Assembly (NCBI RefSeq): GCF_001754075.1
Contig: NZ_MIEH01000007.1
Span: forward strand, 1-64,000
Length of the DNA: 64,000 bases
DNA from: Merdimonas faecis
GTDB lineage: Bacteria > Bacillota > Clostridia > Lachnospirales > Lachnospiraceae
Reading direction: 5' to 3'
Position numbers and translations under genes: made by a program
Shown here: piece after piece, positions 50,824 to 59,442 of the stretch
Layout of the letters: the number at the start of each line of letters is the position of its first letter
Numbering within the stretch: position 1 is the first letter of the stretch
Notes under the pieces: model-generated
Told to the model about the DNA's origin: nothing
The model's database searches: none
What the model saw: the letters and a program-made list of their open reading frames with translations, nothing else

Positions 50824-51741
50824 TCACATCTTAAGACACCGTTTCAGCTCCTCTACATACAGCTCTCCCATTTCGGTAAGTATCGTATTTTTCTTTACAA
50901 TATATCCGATCTGCATGATACTGTTCCGGTTTTCCTCGTCATCCCGGAACGGGACTGCCAGGAAATCATTTCCGTTTAATTCCTCGCAGATAATACCGGA
51001 ACACAACGTGTATCCGTTCAGGCCGATCATCAGGTTCAGCATCGTGGCTCTGTCATTTGCACGGATTATCCGGGAGTATTCATTGTCCGCCAGGATTTCC
51101 TCCGCAAAATAAAAGGAACTGTTCTCTCCCTGTTCAAAGGACAGACAGGGGTAATCCCGAAGCTGGTCAAAACTGATCGCCGCTTCACCGGCCAGCGGGT
51201 GGCGTTTCCATAAATAGACATAAGCCCGGCAGTCAATCAGGTGATGAAATATGAGCCCCGATGACCGAAGCAGCTTCTCTATCCACTTACGGTTAAAATC
51301 ACAAAGGTAAAGCACGCCGACCTCACTTTTCAGATTACTGACATCCCGGATCACTTCTTCTGTCTTCGTCTCCCGGATCGCAAACTCATATTTTGACATA
51401 TCAAAAGCCTTTGCCATCTCCACAAAGGCCTTTACGGCAAAGGAATAATGCTGGGTCGAAACGCCGAACTTCTTTTTCCGCCTTCCGTTTTTCCCGTACT
51501 TTTCTAAAATTTCCTCGTACTGGCCATACAGCTGCTTTGCATAGAGCAAAAACTCTGCCCCGTCTGTGGTCAGCGTGACCCCTCTGCCGGTGCGCCGGAA
51601 TATAATGATTCCCAGCTCCTTTTCCAGTTCCTGTACCGCACCGGATAAAGAGGGCTGGGAAATATACAGAAGCTCGGCCGCTTTATTCAAAGATCCTGTC
51701 TCGGCAATAGTGATAAGATAACTCAGCTGATTGATCGTCAT
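50824..51741 (-). CDS. LysR-family transcriptional regulator
   Basis: A 305-residue LysR-type regulator: HTH at residues 3-60 (LSYLITIAETGSLNKAAELL, ISQPSLSGAVQELEKELG) and an effector domain from about 90. The ATG at 51741, just before the HTH, replaces a longer frame. It lies about 90 bases after two unknown genes on the same strand, with which it may be co-expressed. Target genes and ligand are not evident. Confidence 0.88.
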   Translation of the reverse strand: MTINQLSYLITIAETGSLNKAAELLYISQPSLSGAVQELEKELGIIIFRRTGRGVTLTTDGAEFLLYAKQLYGQYEEILEKYGKNGRRKKKFGVSTQHYSFAVKAFVEMAKAFDMSKYEFAIRETKTEEVIRDVSNLKSEVGVLYLCDFNRKWIEKLLRSSGLIFHHLIDCRAYVYLWKRHPLAGEAAISFDQLRDYPCLSFEQGENSSFYFAEEILADNEYSRIIRANDRATMLNLMIGLNGYTLCSGIICEELNGNDFLAVPFRDDEENRNSIMQIGYIVKKNTILTEMGELYVEELKRCLKM

Positions 51742-51829
51742 GACCTTCAATCCTTTCCTAATATATCTCAAAGATGGATTCATTCTACTATATCCGGACA
51801 TCTGATGCAAGGCGTCACGCCCCCACGCT

Positions 51830-52429
51830 CTACTCCTGCCCATATGCCTTTACAAATCTGATTCTTTCCTTATCCGCCACCTGCTCCAGTTTCCCCCTTC
51901 TATCAGATGCATATTTTTTCTTTTCCAGCCTCCTTATGGATTCGTCCGCAAACTGGATCTTTCCTTTTCTTTGCCGGCTGCTTTTTGTCCATCCCTTCTG
52001 CTCCAGCGTCTCCAGACGTTCTTTCCAGTGTTCACTGACCAGCGCACTGTACAGCACTTCCTTTTTTACCTCGTCCAGAACCTTCCGCGCCGGCACGCCA
52101 AGCAGGAGATCAAACACCTCCTCCCGGCCTTCCGCAATCTGCGGGAGATACTGATAATCCTCTGTCTTCTTCAGGAGCCGCTCTGCCATGACTTCGGCGC
52201 CGCAGCAAAGAGAAATCCTCCACAGTCTTTTGGTATCATCCTGTATATCAATATATTTAACATACAGATTCAGGAGTTCCCGCATAAACCTGTTTTCCCG
52301 CTCGTCTTCCGGTACCTGCAAAAGCTCTGTCGGGATATTCCTGGTATATTTCAGTGCAATCCCTAAGAGTTCTAAATCCTGATAAGCCAGAATACTTTCC
52401 AGAACCCTGCAGGATTCTTCTTCGTCCAT
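51830..52429 (-). CDS. Unknown protein, 199 residues
   Basis: I do not recognise this protein. It is predicted to be soluble and largely helical, very rich in Glu, Leu, Lys and Arg, with a basic C-terminal third (SSRQRKGKIQFADESIRRLE). An AGGG stretch lies about 12 bases before the ATG. It follows another unknown gene by 15 bases, so the two form a unit. Codon use looks like that of neighbours. A scaffold or nucleic-acid-associated role is conceivable but unsupported. Confidence 0.6.
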   Translation of the reverse strand: MDEEESCRVLESILAYQDLELLGIALKYTRNIPTELLQVPEDERENRFMRELLNLYVKYIDIQDDTKRLWRISLCCGAEVMAERLLKKTEDYQYLPQIAEGREEVFDLLLGVPARKVLDEVKKEVLYSALVSEHWKERLETLEQKGWTKSSRQRKGKIQFADESIRRLEKKKYASDRRGKLEQVADKERIRFVKAYGQE

Positions 52430-52444
52430 ACATCGAAGGATCCC

Positions 52445-52855
52445 TTATTCTAGCATATTTCTCGCCGGCAGGCGCTGGCACTTGTCCAGCAGGTAAACCA
52501 CTAATTCCGCCCATACAAAAGAGAGGCCGGAATCTCCCGCCTCTCTTTTCCGTATTCTCTCGGCTGCCTTCGCCGCCATGTCCACACGCCCGCCCCGTAT
52601 TATCTGTTCATGCAGCCAAAATCCTTCTTCATCTTTTTCGGTCCAGCTCCATCTTCCGTTCTGGAATACCAGCTCTTCAATCTCCCGGGCCGGTCTGGAA
52701 CGAAACGGGATCAGAGCAGAGAGTAGTCTGCTTACCTGCTCCGGCCGCATTTTCTGCACTGCTTTTTCATCCATCTCCTGCAATGCTCTTTTACAGGCTC
52801 CCTGCCGCACCAGCTCTATCATTCTTTCCTGTTCTTCTATCCGGCTTCCCAACAT
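52445..52855 (-). CDS. Unknown protein, 136 residues
   Basis: I do not recognise this protein. It is soluble, helical and charged (MLGSRIEEQERMIELVRQGA at the start), with a Trp-containing middle (NGRWSWTEKDEEGFWLHEQ) and no membrane segment. GGAGGTG lies five bases upstream of the ATG, which supports a real gene. It precedes the 199-residue unknown gene by 15 bases. Confidence 0.65.
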   Translation of the reverse strand: MLGSRIEEQERMIELVRQGACKRALQEMDEKAVQKMRPEQVSRLLSALIPFRSRPAREIEELVFQNGRWSWTEKDEEGFWLHEQIIRGGRVDMAAKAAERIRKREAGDSGLSFVWAELVVYLLDKCQRLPARNMLE

Positions 52856-52993
52856 CCGTCACCTCCATCATGTTTTCCCTTCAGGCATAAAAAACTGATG
52901 TGATGATTCTACAGAAATGTTGTGATCTTCCTGTGATAGATCTATGAAATAATTCTGATGATTCTGTGAACATTCCGCCTGCCGGATATTCCT

Positions 52994-53614
52994 GTGATCC
53001 GTATCGGTGCAGATCCTACAATCGGTGAATTTATCCTTCCGAAGCTGATTTCTTCCTATACACGGAGGCACCCTGACCGCAGGATCTCCTCTTTCATTGT
53101 TTCCTCGGAACAGCTGGAGCAACAGCTTCTGCAGGGGGGAATTGATTTCTGCATCACCGACTATTTCGATCTTTGCCCTGAAATGAAGCACCGCCCCTTC
53201 CGCCGCGAACCGGTCTGCTGTGTCTGCAATCCGGCCCATCCGCTGGCCGGACAGGAAGTTTCTCTATCCCGGCTGCAGTCAGAAAATATCGTTTACAGGG
53301 AAAAGGATTCTCATGCCTATGAAATTCTGAAAAACGCTTTTACTCGTCTGGGATATGATCTGGATACCTTCAATATTTCTTTTGAAACCGGAAGCATGTA
53401 CTCCTGCATCCAGTATTTAAAGAACAGTCAGTCGATCTCTTTTCTGTACCGCTGTGCCGTCGAAGAATCTCTGGAAAACAATGACCTGGCTCTTATCCAT
53501 GTCAAAGAATATAATGAATCTGAGGACTTCTACTGCATTTATCCCGGTACACTAGAGACTTCTGATGTGCCCTGGGACTTTCTTGAGTTCTGCCTGGCAC
53601 AGCAGATGCTGTAG
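52994..53614 (+). pseudogene. LysR fragment lacking the DNA-binding domain
   Basis: The open frame of 206 codons matches only the effector domain of a LysR regulator: RIGADPTIGEFILPKLISSY corresponds to the start of that domain, and it ends in the usual C-terminal helix (WDFLEFCLAQQML). The HTH half (about 90 residues) is missing, an in-frame stop lies about 27 bases before the GTG, and no ribosome binding site is seen. The upstream 120 bases contain a direct repeat (TGATGATTCT at about 52900 and 52957). It is probably a 5'-deleted remnant; expression as a free ligand-binding domain is less likely. Confidence 0.8.
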
Positions 53615-53640
53615 CTGGGATGGTCACAATAATAAAGCAC

Positions 53641-53736
53641 AAAAATAGCGCCCCTGCTCTGGTAAAGTAAGGCGCTATTCCATAGTTAAATATTTTACCG
53701 GCGGCCAGGTGTGCACTGGCCAACGGCTCCCTTGTT
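53641..53736 (-). ncRNA. Candidate small RNA gene
   Basis: A transcript of about 95 bases is predicted from the consensus promoter at 53743-53771 to the terminator. It would contain a hairpin (GGCCAG/CTGGCC around TGCACAC, extended by CCG/CGG) near its 5' end and finish with a perfect 9-base stem AATAGCGCC/GGCGCTATT followed by TTTTT (53646-53681). No credible open frame fills it. The hairpin segment is repeated at 53812-53834. Prediction by eye only. Confidence 0.55.
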
Positions 53737-53834
53737 AAGTATATTATAGTCAATATCTCCATATGTGTCAATTAATATCTCGCTTGCGTCCATGCCCTTT
53801 CAATGACATATCCAGGTATGCACTGGCCAACGGT
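53705..53834. repeat. Pair of direct repeats, CCAGGTRTGCACTGGCCAACGG
   Basis: Copies at 53705-53728 and 53812-53834 differ at two positions and each contains a small inverted repeat CCAG/CTGG. The first lies within the candidate small RNA; the second is eight bases from the end of the ROK gene. Confidence 0.7.
53743..53771 (-). promoter_or_regulatory. Perfect consensus promoter without a gene
   Basis: On the minus strand TTGACA (53766-53771) and TATAAT (53743-53748) are exactly 17 bases apart. It points into the gene-free interval that ends at the terminator at 53646. Confidence 0.75.
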
Positions 53835-53843
53835 TCGTTCAGA

Positions 53844-54986
53844 CTATTCTTCTACACTCTCATACCTTCCGGTAATTCCAAATTCTGCCAGGAACTCTTT
53901 GATATAGATCAGCGCAGCACCTGCAGATGTATTATTATATTCTGATATCCATATTTTGGGCAGTGTTTCTGCTATATTAGAGCCCTGCAGCTCCATATCC
54001 ATAATTTTATGTATATCCTCTTCCGTCAAATACTCTGCTGCCAATCCTCCAATCACCACTTCTGTACTCATAAGAATTTGATAATTATAAATCGCCCCGG
54101 CTAAATAAGCCAAATATTTTTCCCAAAACCGGACATGCTCCGGCTGTCCTCGCCGCAGATCAAAGAAAAAACTTTTCAGATCTTGATTAAAAGTTCTTGT
54201 TATGGAATCTACTGAACAGTAGGCCTCTACGCAGCCCTTTTTGCCACAATAACATGTCCTTCCATTCGGGATCAGTGTCATATGCGCGATCAAACCACTT
54301 GGAAGTATCTGTCCATGGTGCACTTCTCCATTAATAATTACCGCTCCTCCGAGATTCCTGTTTAACACCACGTATAATGCATCATTAATCTTCGGATTAT
54401 GCCAAAGAGTATAAGCAGCTGCCCGTTCTGTATCATGACGCAGTTCACACGGAAAAGGAATATATTTACCAATTCGCTCTGCATCAAAACCATTTGCATT
54501 TAAAATTCTTCCAAATGTGACTTTTCCCGTCTTTTTGTCTACCAGTCCCTGGATTGCAATCCCTACGCCCAGGATCATATTATAATCAATCTGAGATTCA
54601 TCTACAAACTCAATAATATATCTTCCTACATGGGAGCAATATTCCTCACTGTCTTTAAACGGGAATTGGATAAATTTTTCCCGGATAACAGCCCCATACA
54701 GATCGACAACTGTAAGATGTATCAGCTCCTTTAAAATCTCCACTCCCACACTCACTTTAATATCTCTGTTTAAAGTGATAATTGCCGCTTTTCTCCCGCC
54801 TGTTGATTCAAAATATCCTTTCTCAGACACCAGCCCCCTCTCAATCAGTTCGTTTACGCATTGCGACACTGTCGGAAGACTGATTTTCAACTTTGCAGAA
54901 ATTGTCGGCTTTGAAATTTGATTTTCCTGATACACCAGTTGGTATACCCTTTGACGATTGAGTTCTTTGATATCCACACGATTCAT
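53844..54986 (-). CDS. ROK-family transcriptional regulator
   Basis: A 380-residue ROK regulator (NagC/XylR type). The N-terminal winged helix (ISKPTISAKLKISLPTVSQC, about 22-41) is followed by the sugar-kinase-like domain with GVGIAIQGLVD (about 140), NLGGAVIINGEVHHG (about 215), and the zinc motif CYCGKKGCVEAYC (about 245). The ATG at 54986 with GAGGG upstream was chosen over 55010. It lies downstream of the ABC transporter operon, past a terminator, and is its likely regulator, responding to the transported sugar or its derivative. Confidence 0.88.
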   Translation of the reverse strand: MNRVDIKELNRQRVYQLVYQENQISKPTISAKLKISLPTVSQCVNELIERGLVSEKGYFESTGGRKAAIITLNRDIKVSVGVEILKELIHLTVVDLYGAVIREKFIQFPFKDSEEYCSHVGRYIIEFVDESQIDYNMILGVGIAIQGLVDKKTGKVTFGRILNANGFDAERIGKYIPFPCELRHDTERAAAYTLWHNPKINDALYVVLNRNLGGAVIINGEVHHGQILPSGLIAHMTLIPNGRTCYCGKKGCVEAYCSVDSITRTFNQDLKSFFFDLRRGQPEHVRFWEKYLAYLAGAIYNYQILMSTEVVIGGLAAEYLTEEDIHKIMDMELQGSNIAETLPKIWISEYNNTSAGAALIYIKEFLAEFGITGRYESVEE

Positions 54987-55089
54987 GAAAAGCTGCCCTC
55001 TTACCCTCATATTTATATGTATTTTTTGTTATTTTTTTCCAGTTTTATTTTACAGGATTTTCTCTGCAAAGGAAAGTCTCCGGTCGCAA

Positions 55090-55116
55090 AAATCCCCGGC
55101 GATCGGCCGGGGATTT
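55090..55116 (-). terminator. Terminator of Rbs-type ABC operon
   Basis: AAATCCCCGG pairs with CCGGGGATTT and runs into TTTTT on the minus strand, 12 bases after the amidohydrolase stop. Confidence 0.8.
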
Positions 55117-55127
55117 CAAATTTCAAC

Positions 55128-55841
55128 CTATAATTTCAGCAGATTTGCAATGTTTCCGCCCATAATCATATCAAAATCATGCTCCGTTTTTGCGTAGCGT
55201 TCAATTTTCTTATATTCCCACTCATAGTCACAAAACGGTCCATCGGTTCCCCAGATTACTTTCTCAGCTCCCAGTTTTTCAATGATCTTGCTCGTTTCAA
55301 ATCCCGGCACTCTGGATGTCTCCAGATACAAATTATCGTTTTCCATGGCTAGTTCAATCGCCAATTCCCATTCCCAAAAAAAACCACAATGAGCCATCAA
55401 AAGCGGCACTTTAGGGAACCTCCTTGCCATCCTGTCAAATTCAAGCGGACAATTATAAAGATCGGCTGATCCATGTACTATAACAACTCCCCCATATGTC
55501 TGTGTAATTTCAAACAATGGGTCTACCAACTTATGGTCACTTAACCGAAATCCACAGAGAGTAGGGTGCAATTTTAGTCCTTTGAATCCCTCTTTGTAAC
55601 ACTTTTCCAGTTCGTCTGCTGCCGTATGAAAGTTCCACGGATTTACTGAGCAGAAAGGAATTAGACGATCCGGATTTTCCGCCACGTATTTAGGAATATC
55701 TTCATTGTGAAAAAATCCTTCTGTAAATGGAAATATCACTGTCTTGTCAACTCCAATCGTATCCATACGATCTACAACCTGCTGTCCGCTCCATTTTGCT
55801 GCTCCCTCTCCCGCATGAGAATGTGCATCAATTTTCAGCAT
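55128..55841 (-). CDS. COG2159-type metal-dependent amidohydrolase
   Basis: A 237-residue TIM-barrel hydrolase. MLKIDAHSHAGEG gives the first His pair, GLKLHPTLCGFR (about 95) and VVIVHGSAD (about 123) further His residues, MAHCGFFW (about 150) another, and IWGTDGPFCDYEW (about 196) the Asp. Relatives include ACMSD-type decarboxylases and lactonases. It is the last gene of the ABC operon, so it probably acts on the imported compound or its first product. The reaction is not known. Confidence 0.8.
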   Translation of the reverse strand: MLKIDAHSHAGEGAAKWSGQQVVDRMDTIGVDKTVIFPFTEGFFHNEDIPKYVAENPDRLIPFCSVNPWNFHTAADELEKCYKEGFKGLKLHPTLCGFRLSDHKLVDPLFEITQTYGGVVIVHGSADLYNCPLEFDRMARRFPKVPLLMAHCGFFWEWELAIELAMENDNLYLETSRVPGFETSKIIEKLGAEKVIWGTDGPFCDYEWEYKKIERYAKTEHDFDMIMGGNIANLLKL

Positions 55842-55874
55842 ACTTATCCTCCTTATCTCTTTTCACATTGAATT

Positions 55875-56867
55875 CTATTTTTTCTTTGCTCTCAGGGTTC
55901 CAAGTGCAACTGCCGCAATGATAAAGAATCCGTTAAACAGTTGCTTTGTGCCATTTCCTATTCCCTGCAAAGTAAAGAAGTTGCTCATAAATCCTACAAA
56001 CAAACATCCAACAACTGTTCCTATCACATTGAATTTCCGATCTTTCGAGAGCAGAGTCCCCACATATACAGCCACAAAACAGTCATTCAAATATGACTCC
56101 ACAGCTCTTGGCGTCGCTCCCCCTGCTCTCGCAGTAATCATAAGACCCGCCATCGCTGCAAGAAATGAACTGAGCACAAACGTAATAGCAAAGGTTTTCC
56201 GGACATTAATTCCGCTTAAAAAGGAGGCTCGTACATTTCCACAAAGGGCATCCATATGACGTCCGATGAGGGATCTTTCTTTAATTAGATAAATAATTAT
56301 AATTGCAATAACACAGATAATTAATACATTCGGAATCCCAGCCACATCACCCTGACCAATATTCAGGAAGAAACCTGTAATAGAGTGATTCAGAGTAAAT
56401 AGCATCTGCGGCTGAGCGCCATTTGTCAGAACCAATTCAAAACTTCTCACCACGTACATCATTCCAAGTGTTCCAATTAATGCGGGAACGCCCAAATATG
56501 CCATTAAAACCGCATTGACTACTCCCACAATCAGTCCAAGCCCAAGTCCTGCTCCTACAGCAGCCACAGCACTTGTTCCATTTAAGATTAAAAATGCGGT
56601 TAAAACTCCTGCCGCATCTGCAACCTGTGCCACCGAAAGGTCTATACCCCGTACAGACATTACAAGTGTCATCCCCATTGCCATCATAATCAAAAAAGTA
56701 TTATTTCGCAGCACTCCCCATATATTTGCCAGCCGAAGCACACGATGATCAATACATTGAAAAATGATCAGCAATAAAAGGATCCCCACTACGGCCCCAT
56801 AGTTTCTGACAAAATCAAGAATTCTGTCCGGGCATAACATACGTTTTTCTTCTAGTCTCTTTTCCAT
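55875..56867 (-). CDS. Rbs-type ABC transporter permease (second)
   Basis: A 330-residue permease of the branched-chain/ribose transporter class (BPL_transp_2), with about nine hydrophobic segments and the conserved AMGMTLVMSVRGIDLSVAQV stretch near residue 58 and AMAGLMITARAGGATPRA near 237. It follows the other permease gene by 13 bases and has GGAGGG upstream. Two different permeases in one operon suggest a heterodimeric channel. Confidence 0.88.
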   Translation of the reverse strand: MEKRLEEKRMLCPDRILDFVRNYGAVVGILLLLIIFQCIDHRVLRLANIWGVLRNNTFLIMMAMGMTLVMSVRGIDLSVAQVADAAGVLTAFLILNGTSAVAAVGAGLGLGLIVGVVNAVLMAYLGVPALIGTLGMMYVVRSFELVLTNGAQPQMLFTLNHSITGFFLNIGQGDVAGIPNVLIICVIAIIIIYLIKERSLIGRHMDALCGNVRASFLSGINVRKTFAITFVLSSFLAAMAGLMITARAGGATPRAVESYLNDCFVAVYVGTLLSKDRKFNVIGTVVGCLFVGFMSNFFTLQGIGNGTKQLFNGFFIIAAVALGTLRAKKK

Positions 56868-56880
56868 AGTTTACCCTCCT

Positions 56881-57855
56881 TTAAAAAATCGTTACTTGAC
56901 CGATTTCACGTTTCTTGATAACGGTCAGTAAGATGGACAGAATCAATACACTGCCGAGCACTCCAGATACAATCTGATTAGAAAAACCGTTAATTACCAT
57001 TGCATTGGATAATGCCGCAATGAATACTCCAGAAATCATAGTTCCAAACATGCTGAGCTCTGCCGTTTTAGAAAATGTACTTCCCAAATATGCCGATGCT
57101 AATGCTCTGATCAGGAAATCCATGCCATAGTCTACTGCTGATGCTCCATAGTTATAAGAACACTGTAAAACTCCCGTAAATCCCAGTAAAGCTCCAGAAA
57201 TCACGTAACCCAGGATCATGAGCTTTCTTTTGTCAATTCCATGTATATCTGCTGCATTTTTATTTTCGCCGCAGGCATACATCCGAAGGCCAGTTCGCGT
57301 ATGCTTAAAGAAAAAATTAAGCGCTATACAAAATAGTAATACGATTAAAAATATGATTGGAAATCCAAGTATTTCTCCTTGTCCCATCATATTAAAGTTA
57401 ACAATCAATTCAAACGTTAATGCACTGCCACCGTTATACAATGCTGTCATTCCGGTCATTAGATACATCGTTCCCAATGTCGTAACAAAGGTTGGAATCT
57501 TAACAAATACGACCAGGATTGCATTAATCAGCCCCATCACTAATCCAATTCCCAGCCCGGCACCCCAGGTTAATGCCGGGTTTACTCCCGAAATAATCAA
57601 ACCCGCAGCAATATTACATGTAAGCTGCACCAACGCACCTGCTCCCATGTCAAATCCACCTACAATTAGTACCGTAGTAATACTTAATGCTGTCATAACA
57701 AGTACGCCGCTCTGTTTCAAAACAGTCATGATATTCTCAGGACTAAAAAACAGAGGTGCCCTTAATCCCAGGATCAGCAGAATCAAAATCATTGCTATTC
57801 CTGTACCGCGTTTGATCACTGCATTCCCTATGTCAAATCCCTTTTTCTGCTTCAT
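56881..57855 (-). CDS. Rbs-type ABC transporter permease (first)
   Basis: A 324-residue permease of the same class (VLVMTALSITTVLIVGGFDM near residue 48; SGALLGFTGVLQCSYNYGAS near 230). The ATG at 57855 comes one base after the ATPase stop (TAGTATG); a GTG at 57864 is also possible. It pairs with the second permease encoded immediately downstream. Confidence 0.87.
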   Translation of the reverse strand: MKQKKGFDIGNAVIKRGTGIAMILILLILGLRAPLFFSPENIMTVLKQSGVLVMTALSITTVLIVGGFDMGAGALVQLTCNIAAGLIISGVNPALTWGAGLGIGLVMGLINAILVVFVKIPTFVTTLGTMYLMTGMTALYNGGSALTFELIVNFNMMGQGEILGFPIIFLIVLLFCIALNFFFKHTRTGLRMYACGENKNAADIHGIDKRKLMILGYVISGALLGFTGVLQCSYNYGASAVDYGMDFLIRALASAYLGSTFSKTAELSMFGTMISGVFIAALSNAMVINGFSNQIVSGVLGSVLILSILLTVIKKREIGQVTIF

Positions 57856-57856
57856 A

Positions 57857-59359
57857 CTATGCACGCTCCTCTCCTACGGTACTCCAGTAAAGCAAATCTT
57901 GTTCTGTTGCCTCAGCGGCCTCGAATTCCTTTACAATTTTTCCCTTATTCATTACCGCAATCCTGTCACAAATTCCCAGAAGCTCTTCATTCTCAGATGA
58001 GATAAATATGATTCCACAGCCTTCTTTTGCAAGAGCAATCATTTGTTTATAAATCTCTGTTTTTGCTCCCACATCAACACCTGTGGTTGGCTGATCAAAA
58101 ACAAAAATTTTATATTTTCCTACCAGCCATCGGCCAATTACGACTTTTTGTTGGTTTCCTCCAGAAAGTTCTCCTACCGTTTGATCTGTACCGGTACAAA
58201 TAATATCCAGAGCCTTAATAATATCTTTTGTCCCTTGTTTTTCTGTCTTCTTTTGTATAATTCCTAATTTTGTCCAGAGCTTTGTCGCTGATAAAGAAAT
58301 GTTTTCCCGAATACTCATCGGGGCAACAATTCCCTCATTTCTTCGGTCTTCAGGGATAAATGCTATTCCGTATCTCCCCGCATTTAGCGGTGATTTAGGT
58401 TTATATTCCTTTCCCTCAATCAGAATCGTTCCGCTGGAGACTTTTTCCGCACCATACATTGCAAGCATCGTTTCTGTTCTTCCCGCCCCCACCAAACCGG
58501 CTAGCCCCAGGATTTCTCCCTTTTTTAATGAAAAGGACACTCCCTTTACCAGCTTTCCTGAATGCAGATCTTTAATCTCAAGAACCGGCTCGCCAGCCGC
58601 AACCTGTTCCTTCGGATAAAACTCCTTCAATTCCCGTCCGATCATCATCGCAACGATTGACTTTGAGTCTGCCTCTTTTGTCGGGAGTGTTCCCTGAACA
58701 CGGCTGTCACGAAGTACTGTGATACTGTCTGTAATCGTAAATACCTCATCCAAATGGTGAGATATATAAATAATCGTGACTCCAGAATTCTTTAACAAGT
58801 TAATGATTTCAAATAATCGTGAAATCTCTTTACTGCTAAGAGAAGCCGTCGGCTCATCCAAAATCAACAATTTAGGATTTTTTAACAGGGCTGATACAAT
58901 TGCAACCTGTTCACGCTGCCCTACACTTAAAGATTCTATCTGCTGATCTACAGTAAAATCCGCCTGAATATACTCCAGTTTTTCCTGCACCTGCCGTCGC
59001 ATTTCTTTTAGGTTCAGAATCCCGGCAGAATTCGTCAATTCAGATCCCAAAAAGGCATTCCTGGTCACATCAAACAAAGGAACCATCTGCTGATCCTGAT
59101 GAATAACGGCAATCCCCAGCTTTTCTGCATCCTGTGGTGATTTAATATCCGCCACTTTACCATCAACCAGAATTTCTCCGGAATCTTTCGAATAGACACC
59201 GGTAATAATTTTAATTAGTGTAGATTTCCCCGCTCCATTGGAGCCAAGAAATGCATGTGCTTCTCCTTTTTTTATCTGAATATTAATATCTCTAAGTACC
59301 TTATTGCTTCCAAAAGACTTACAAATGCCTTTACATTCAAGAAAAATATTATTTGTCAT
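57857..59359 (-). CDS. Sugar ABC transporter ATPase (RbsA/MglA type)
   Basis: A 500-residue protein with two ABC domains. The first has Walker A GSNGAGKST (about residue 38), signature LSVGQREQ (about 145) and Walker B LLILDEPTAS. The second has a degenerate Walker A (GLVGAGRTE, about 288), signature LSGGNQQK (about 400) and FVFDQPTTGVD, where the Walker B Glu is replaced by Gln. This half-active layout is typical of RbsA/MglA. It energises the two permeases. The distance from the binding-protein gene includes a stable hairpin. Confidence 0.92.
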   Translation of the reverse strand: MTNNIFLECKGICKSFGSNKVLRDINIQIKKGEAHAFLGSNGAGKSTLIKIITGVYSKDSGEILVDGKVADIKSPQDAEKLGIAVIHQDQQMVPLFDVTRNAFLGSELTNSAGILNLKEMRRQVQEKLEYIQADFTVDQQIESLSVGQREQVAIVSALLKNPKLLILDEPTASLSSKEISRLFEIINLLKNSGVTIIYISHHLDEVFTITDSITVLRDSRVQGTLPTKEADSKSIVAMMIGRELKEFYPKEQVAAGEPVLEIKDLHSGKLVKGVSFSLKKGEILGLAGLVGAGRTETMLAMYGAEKVSSGTILIEGKEYKPKSPLNAGRYGIAFIPEDRRNEGIVAPMSIRENISLSATKLWTKLGIIQKKTEKQGTKDIIKALDIICTGTDQTVGELSGGNQQKVVIGRWLVGKYKIFVFDQPTTGVDVGAKTEIYKQMIALAKEGCGIIFISSENEELLGICDRIAVMNKGKIVKEFEAAEATEQDLLYWSTVGEERA

Positions 59360-59395
59360 AGGTTTTCACATCTCGCTTTCAGTACTATGTAATTT

Positions 59396-59419
59396 GTGCA
59401 GGCTTTTTAAAGCCTGCAC
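59396..59419 (-). other. Intercistronic hairpin between binding protein and ATPase
   Basis: A perfect 11-base stem (GTGCAGGCTTT with AAAGCCTGCAC) and a two-base loop, with no T-run. Such hairpins usually protect the upstream mRNA and allow more binding protein than ATPase to be made. Confidence 0.65.
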
Positions 59420-59442
59420 GCATTTATTTTTGTTCAGATTAC

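Noticed and set aside
53663-53720. 13-codon GTG frame in the candidate small RNA
   Set aside because: An AGGGAG lies ten bases upstream, but the frame is too short and without pattern to claim a peptide.
53502-53771. 89-codon minus-strand frame over the candidate small RNA
   Set aside because: Its first codons lie upstream of the predicted transcript start, and it overlaps the LysR fragment antisense.
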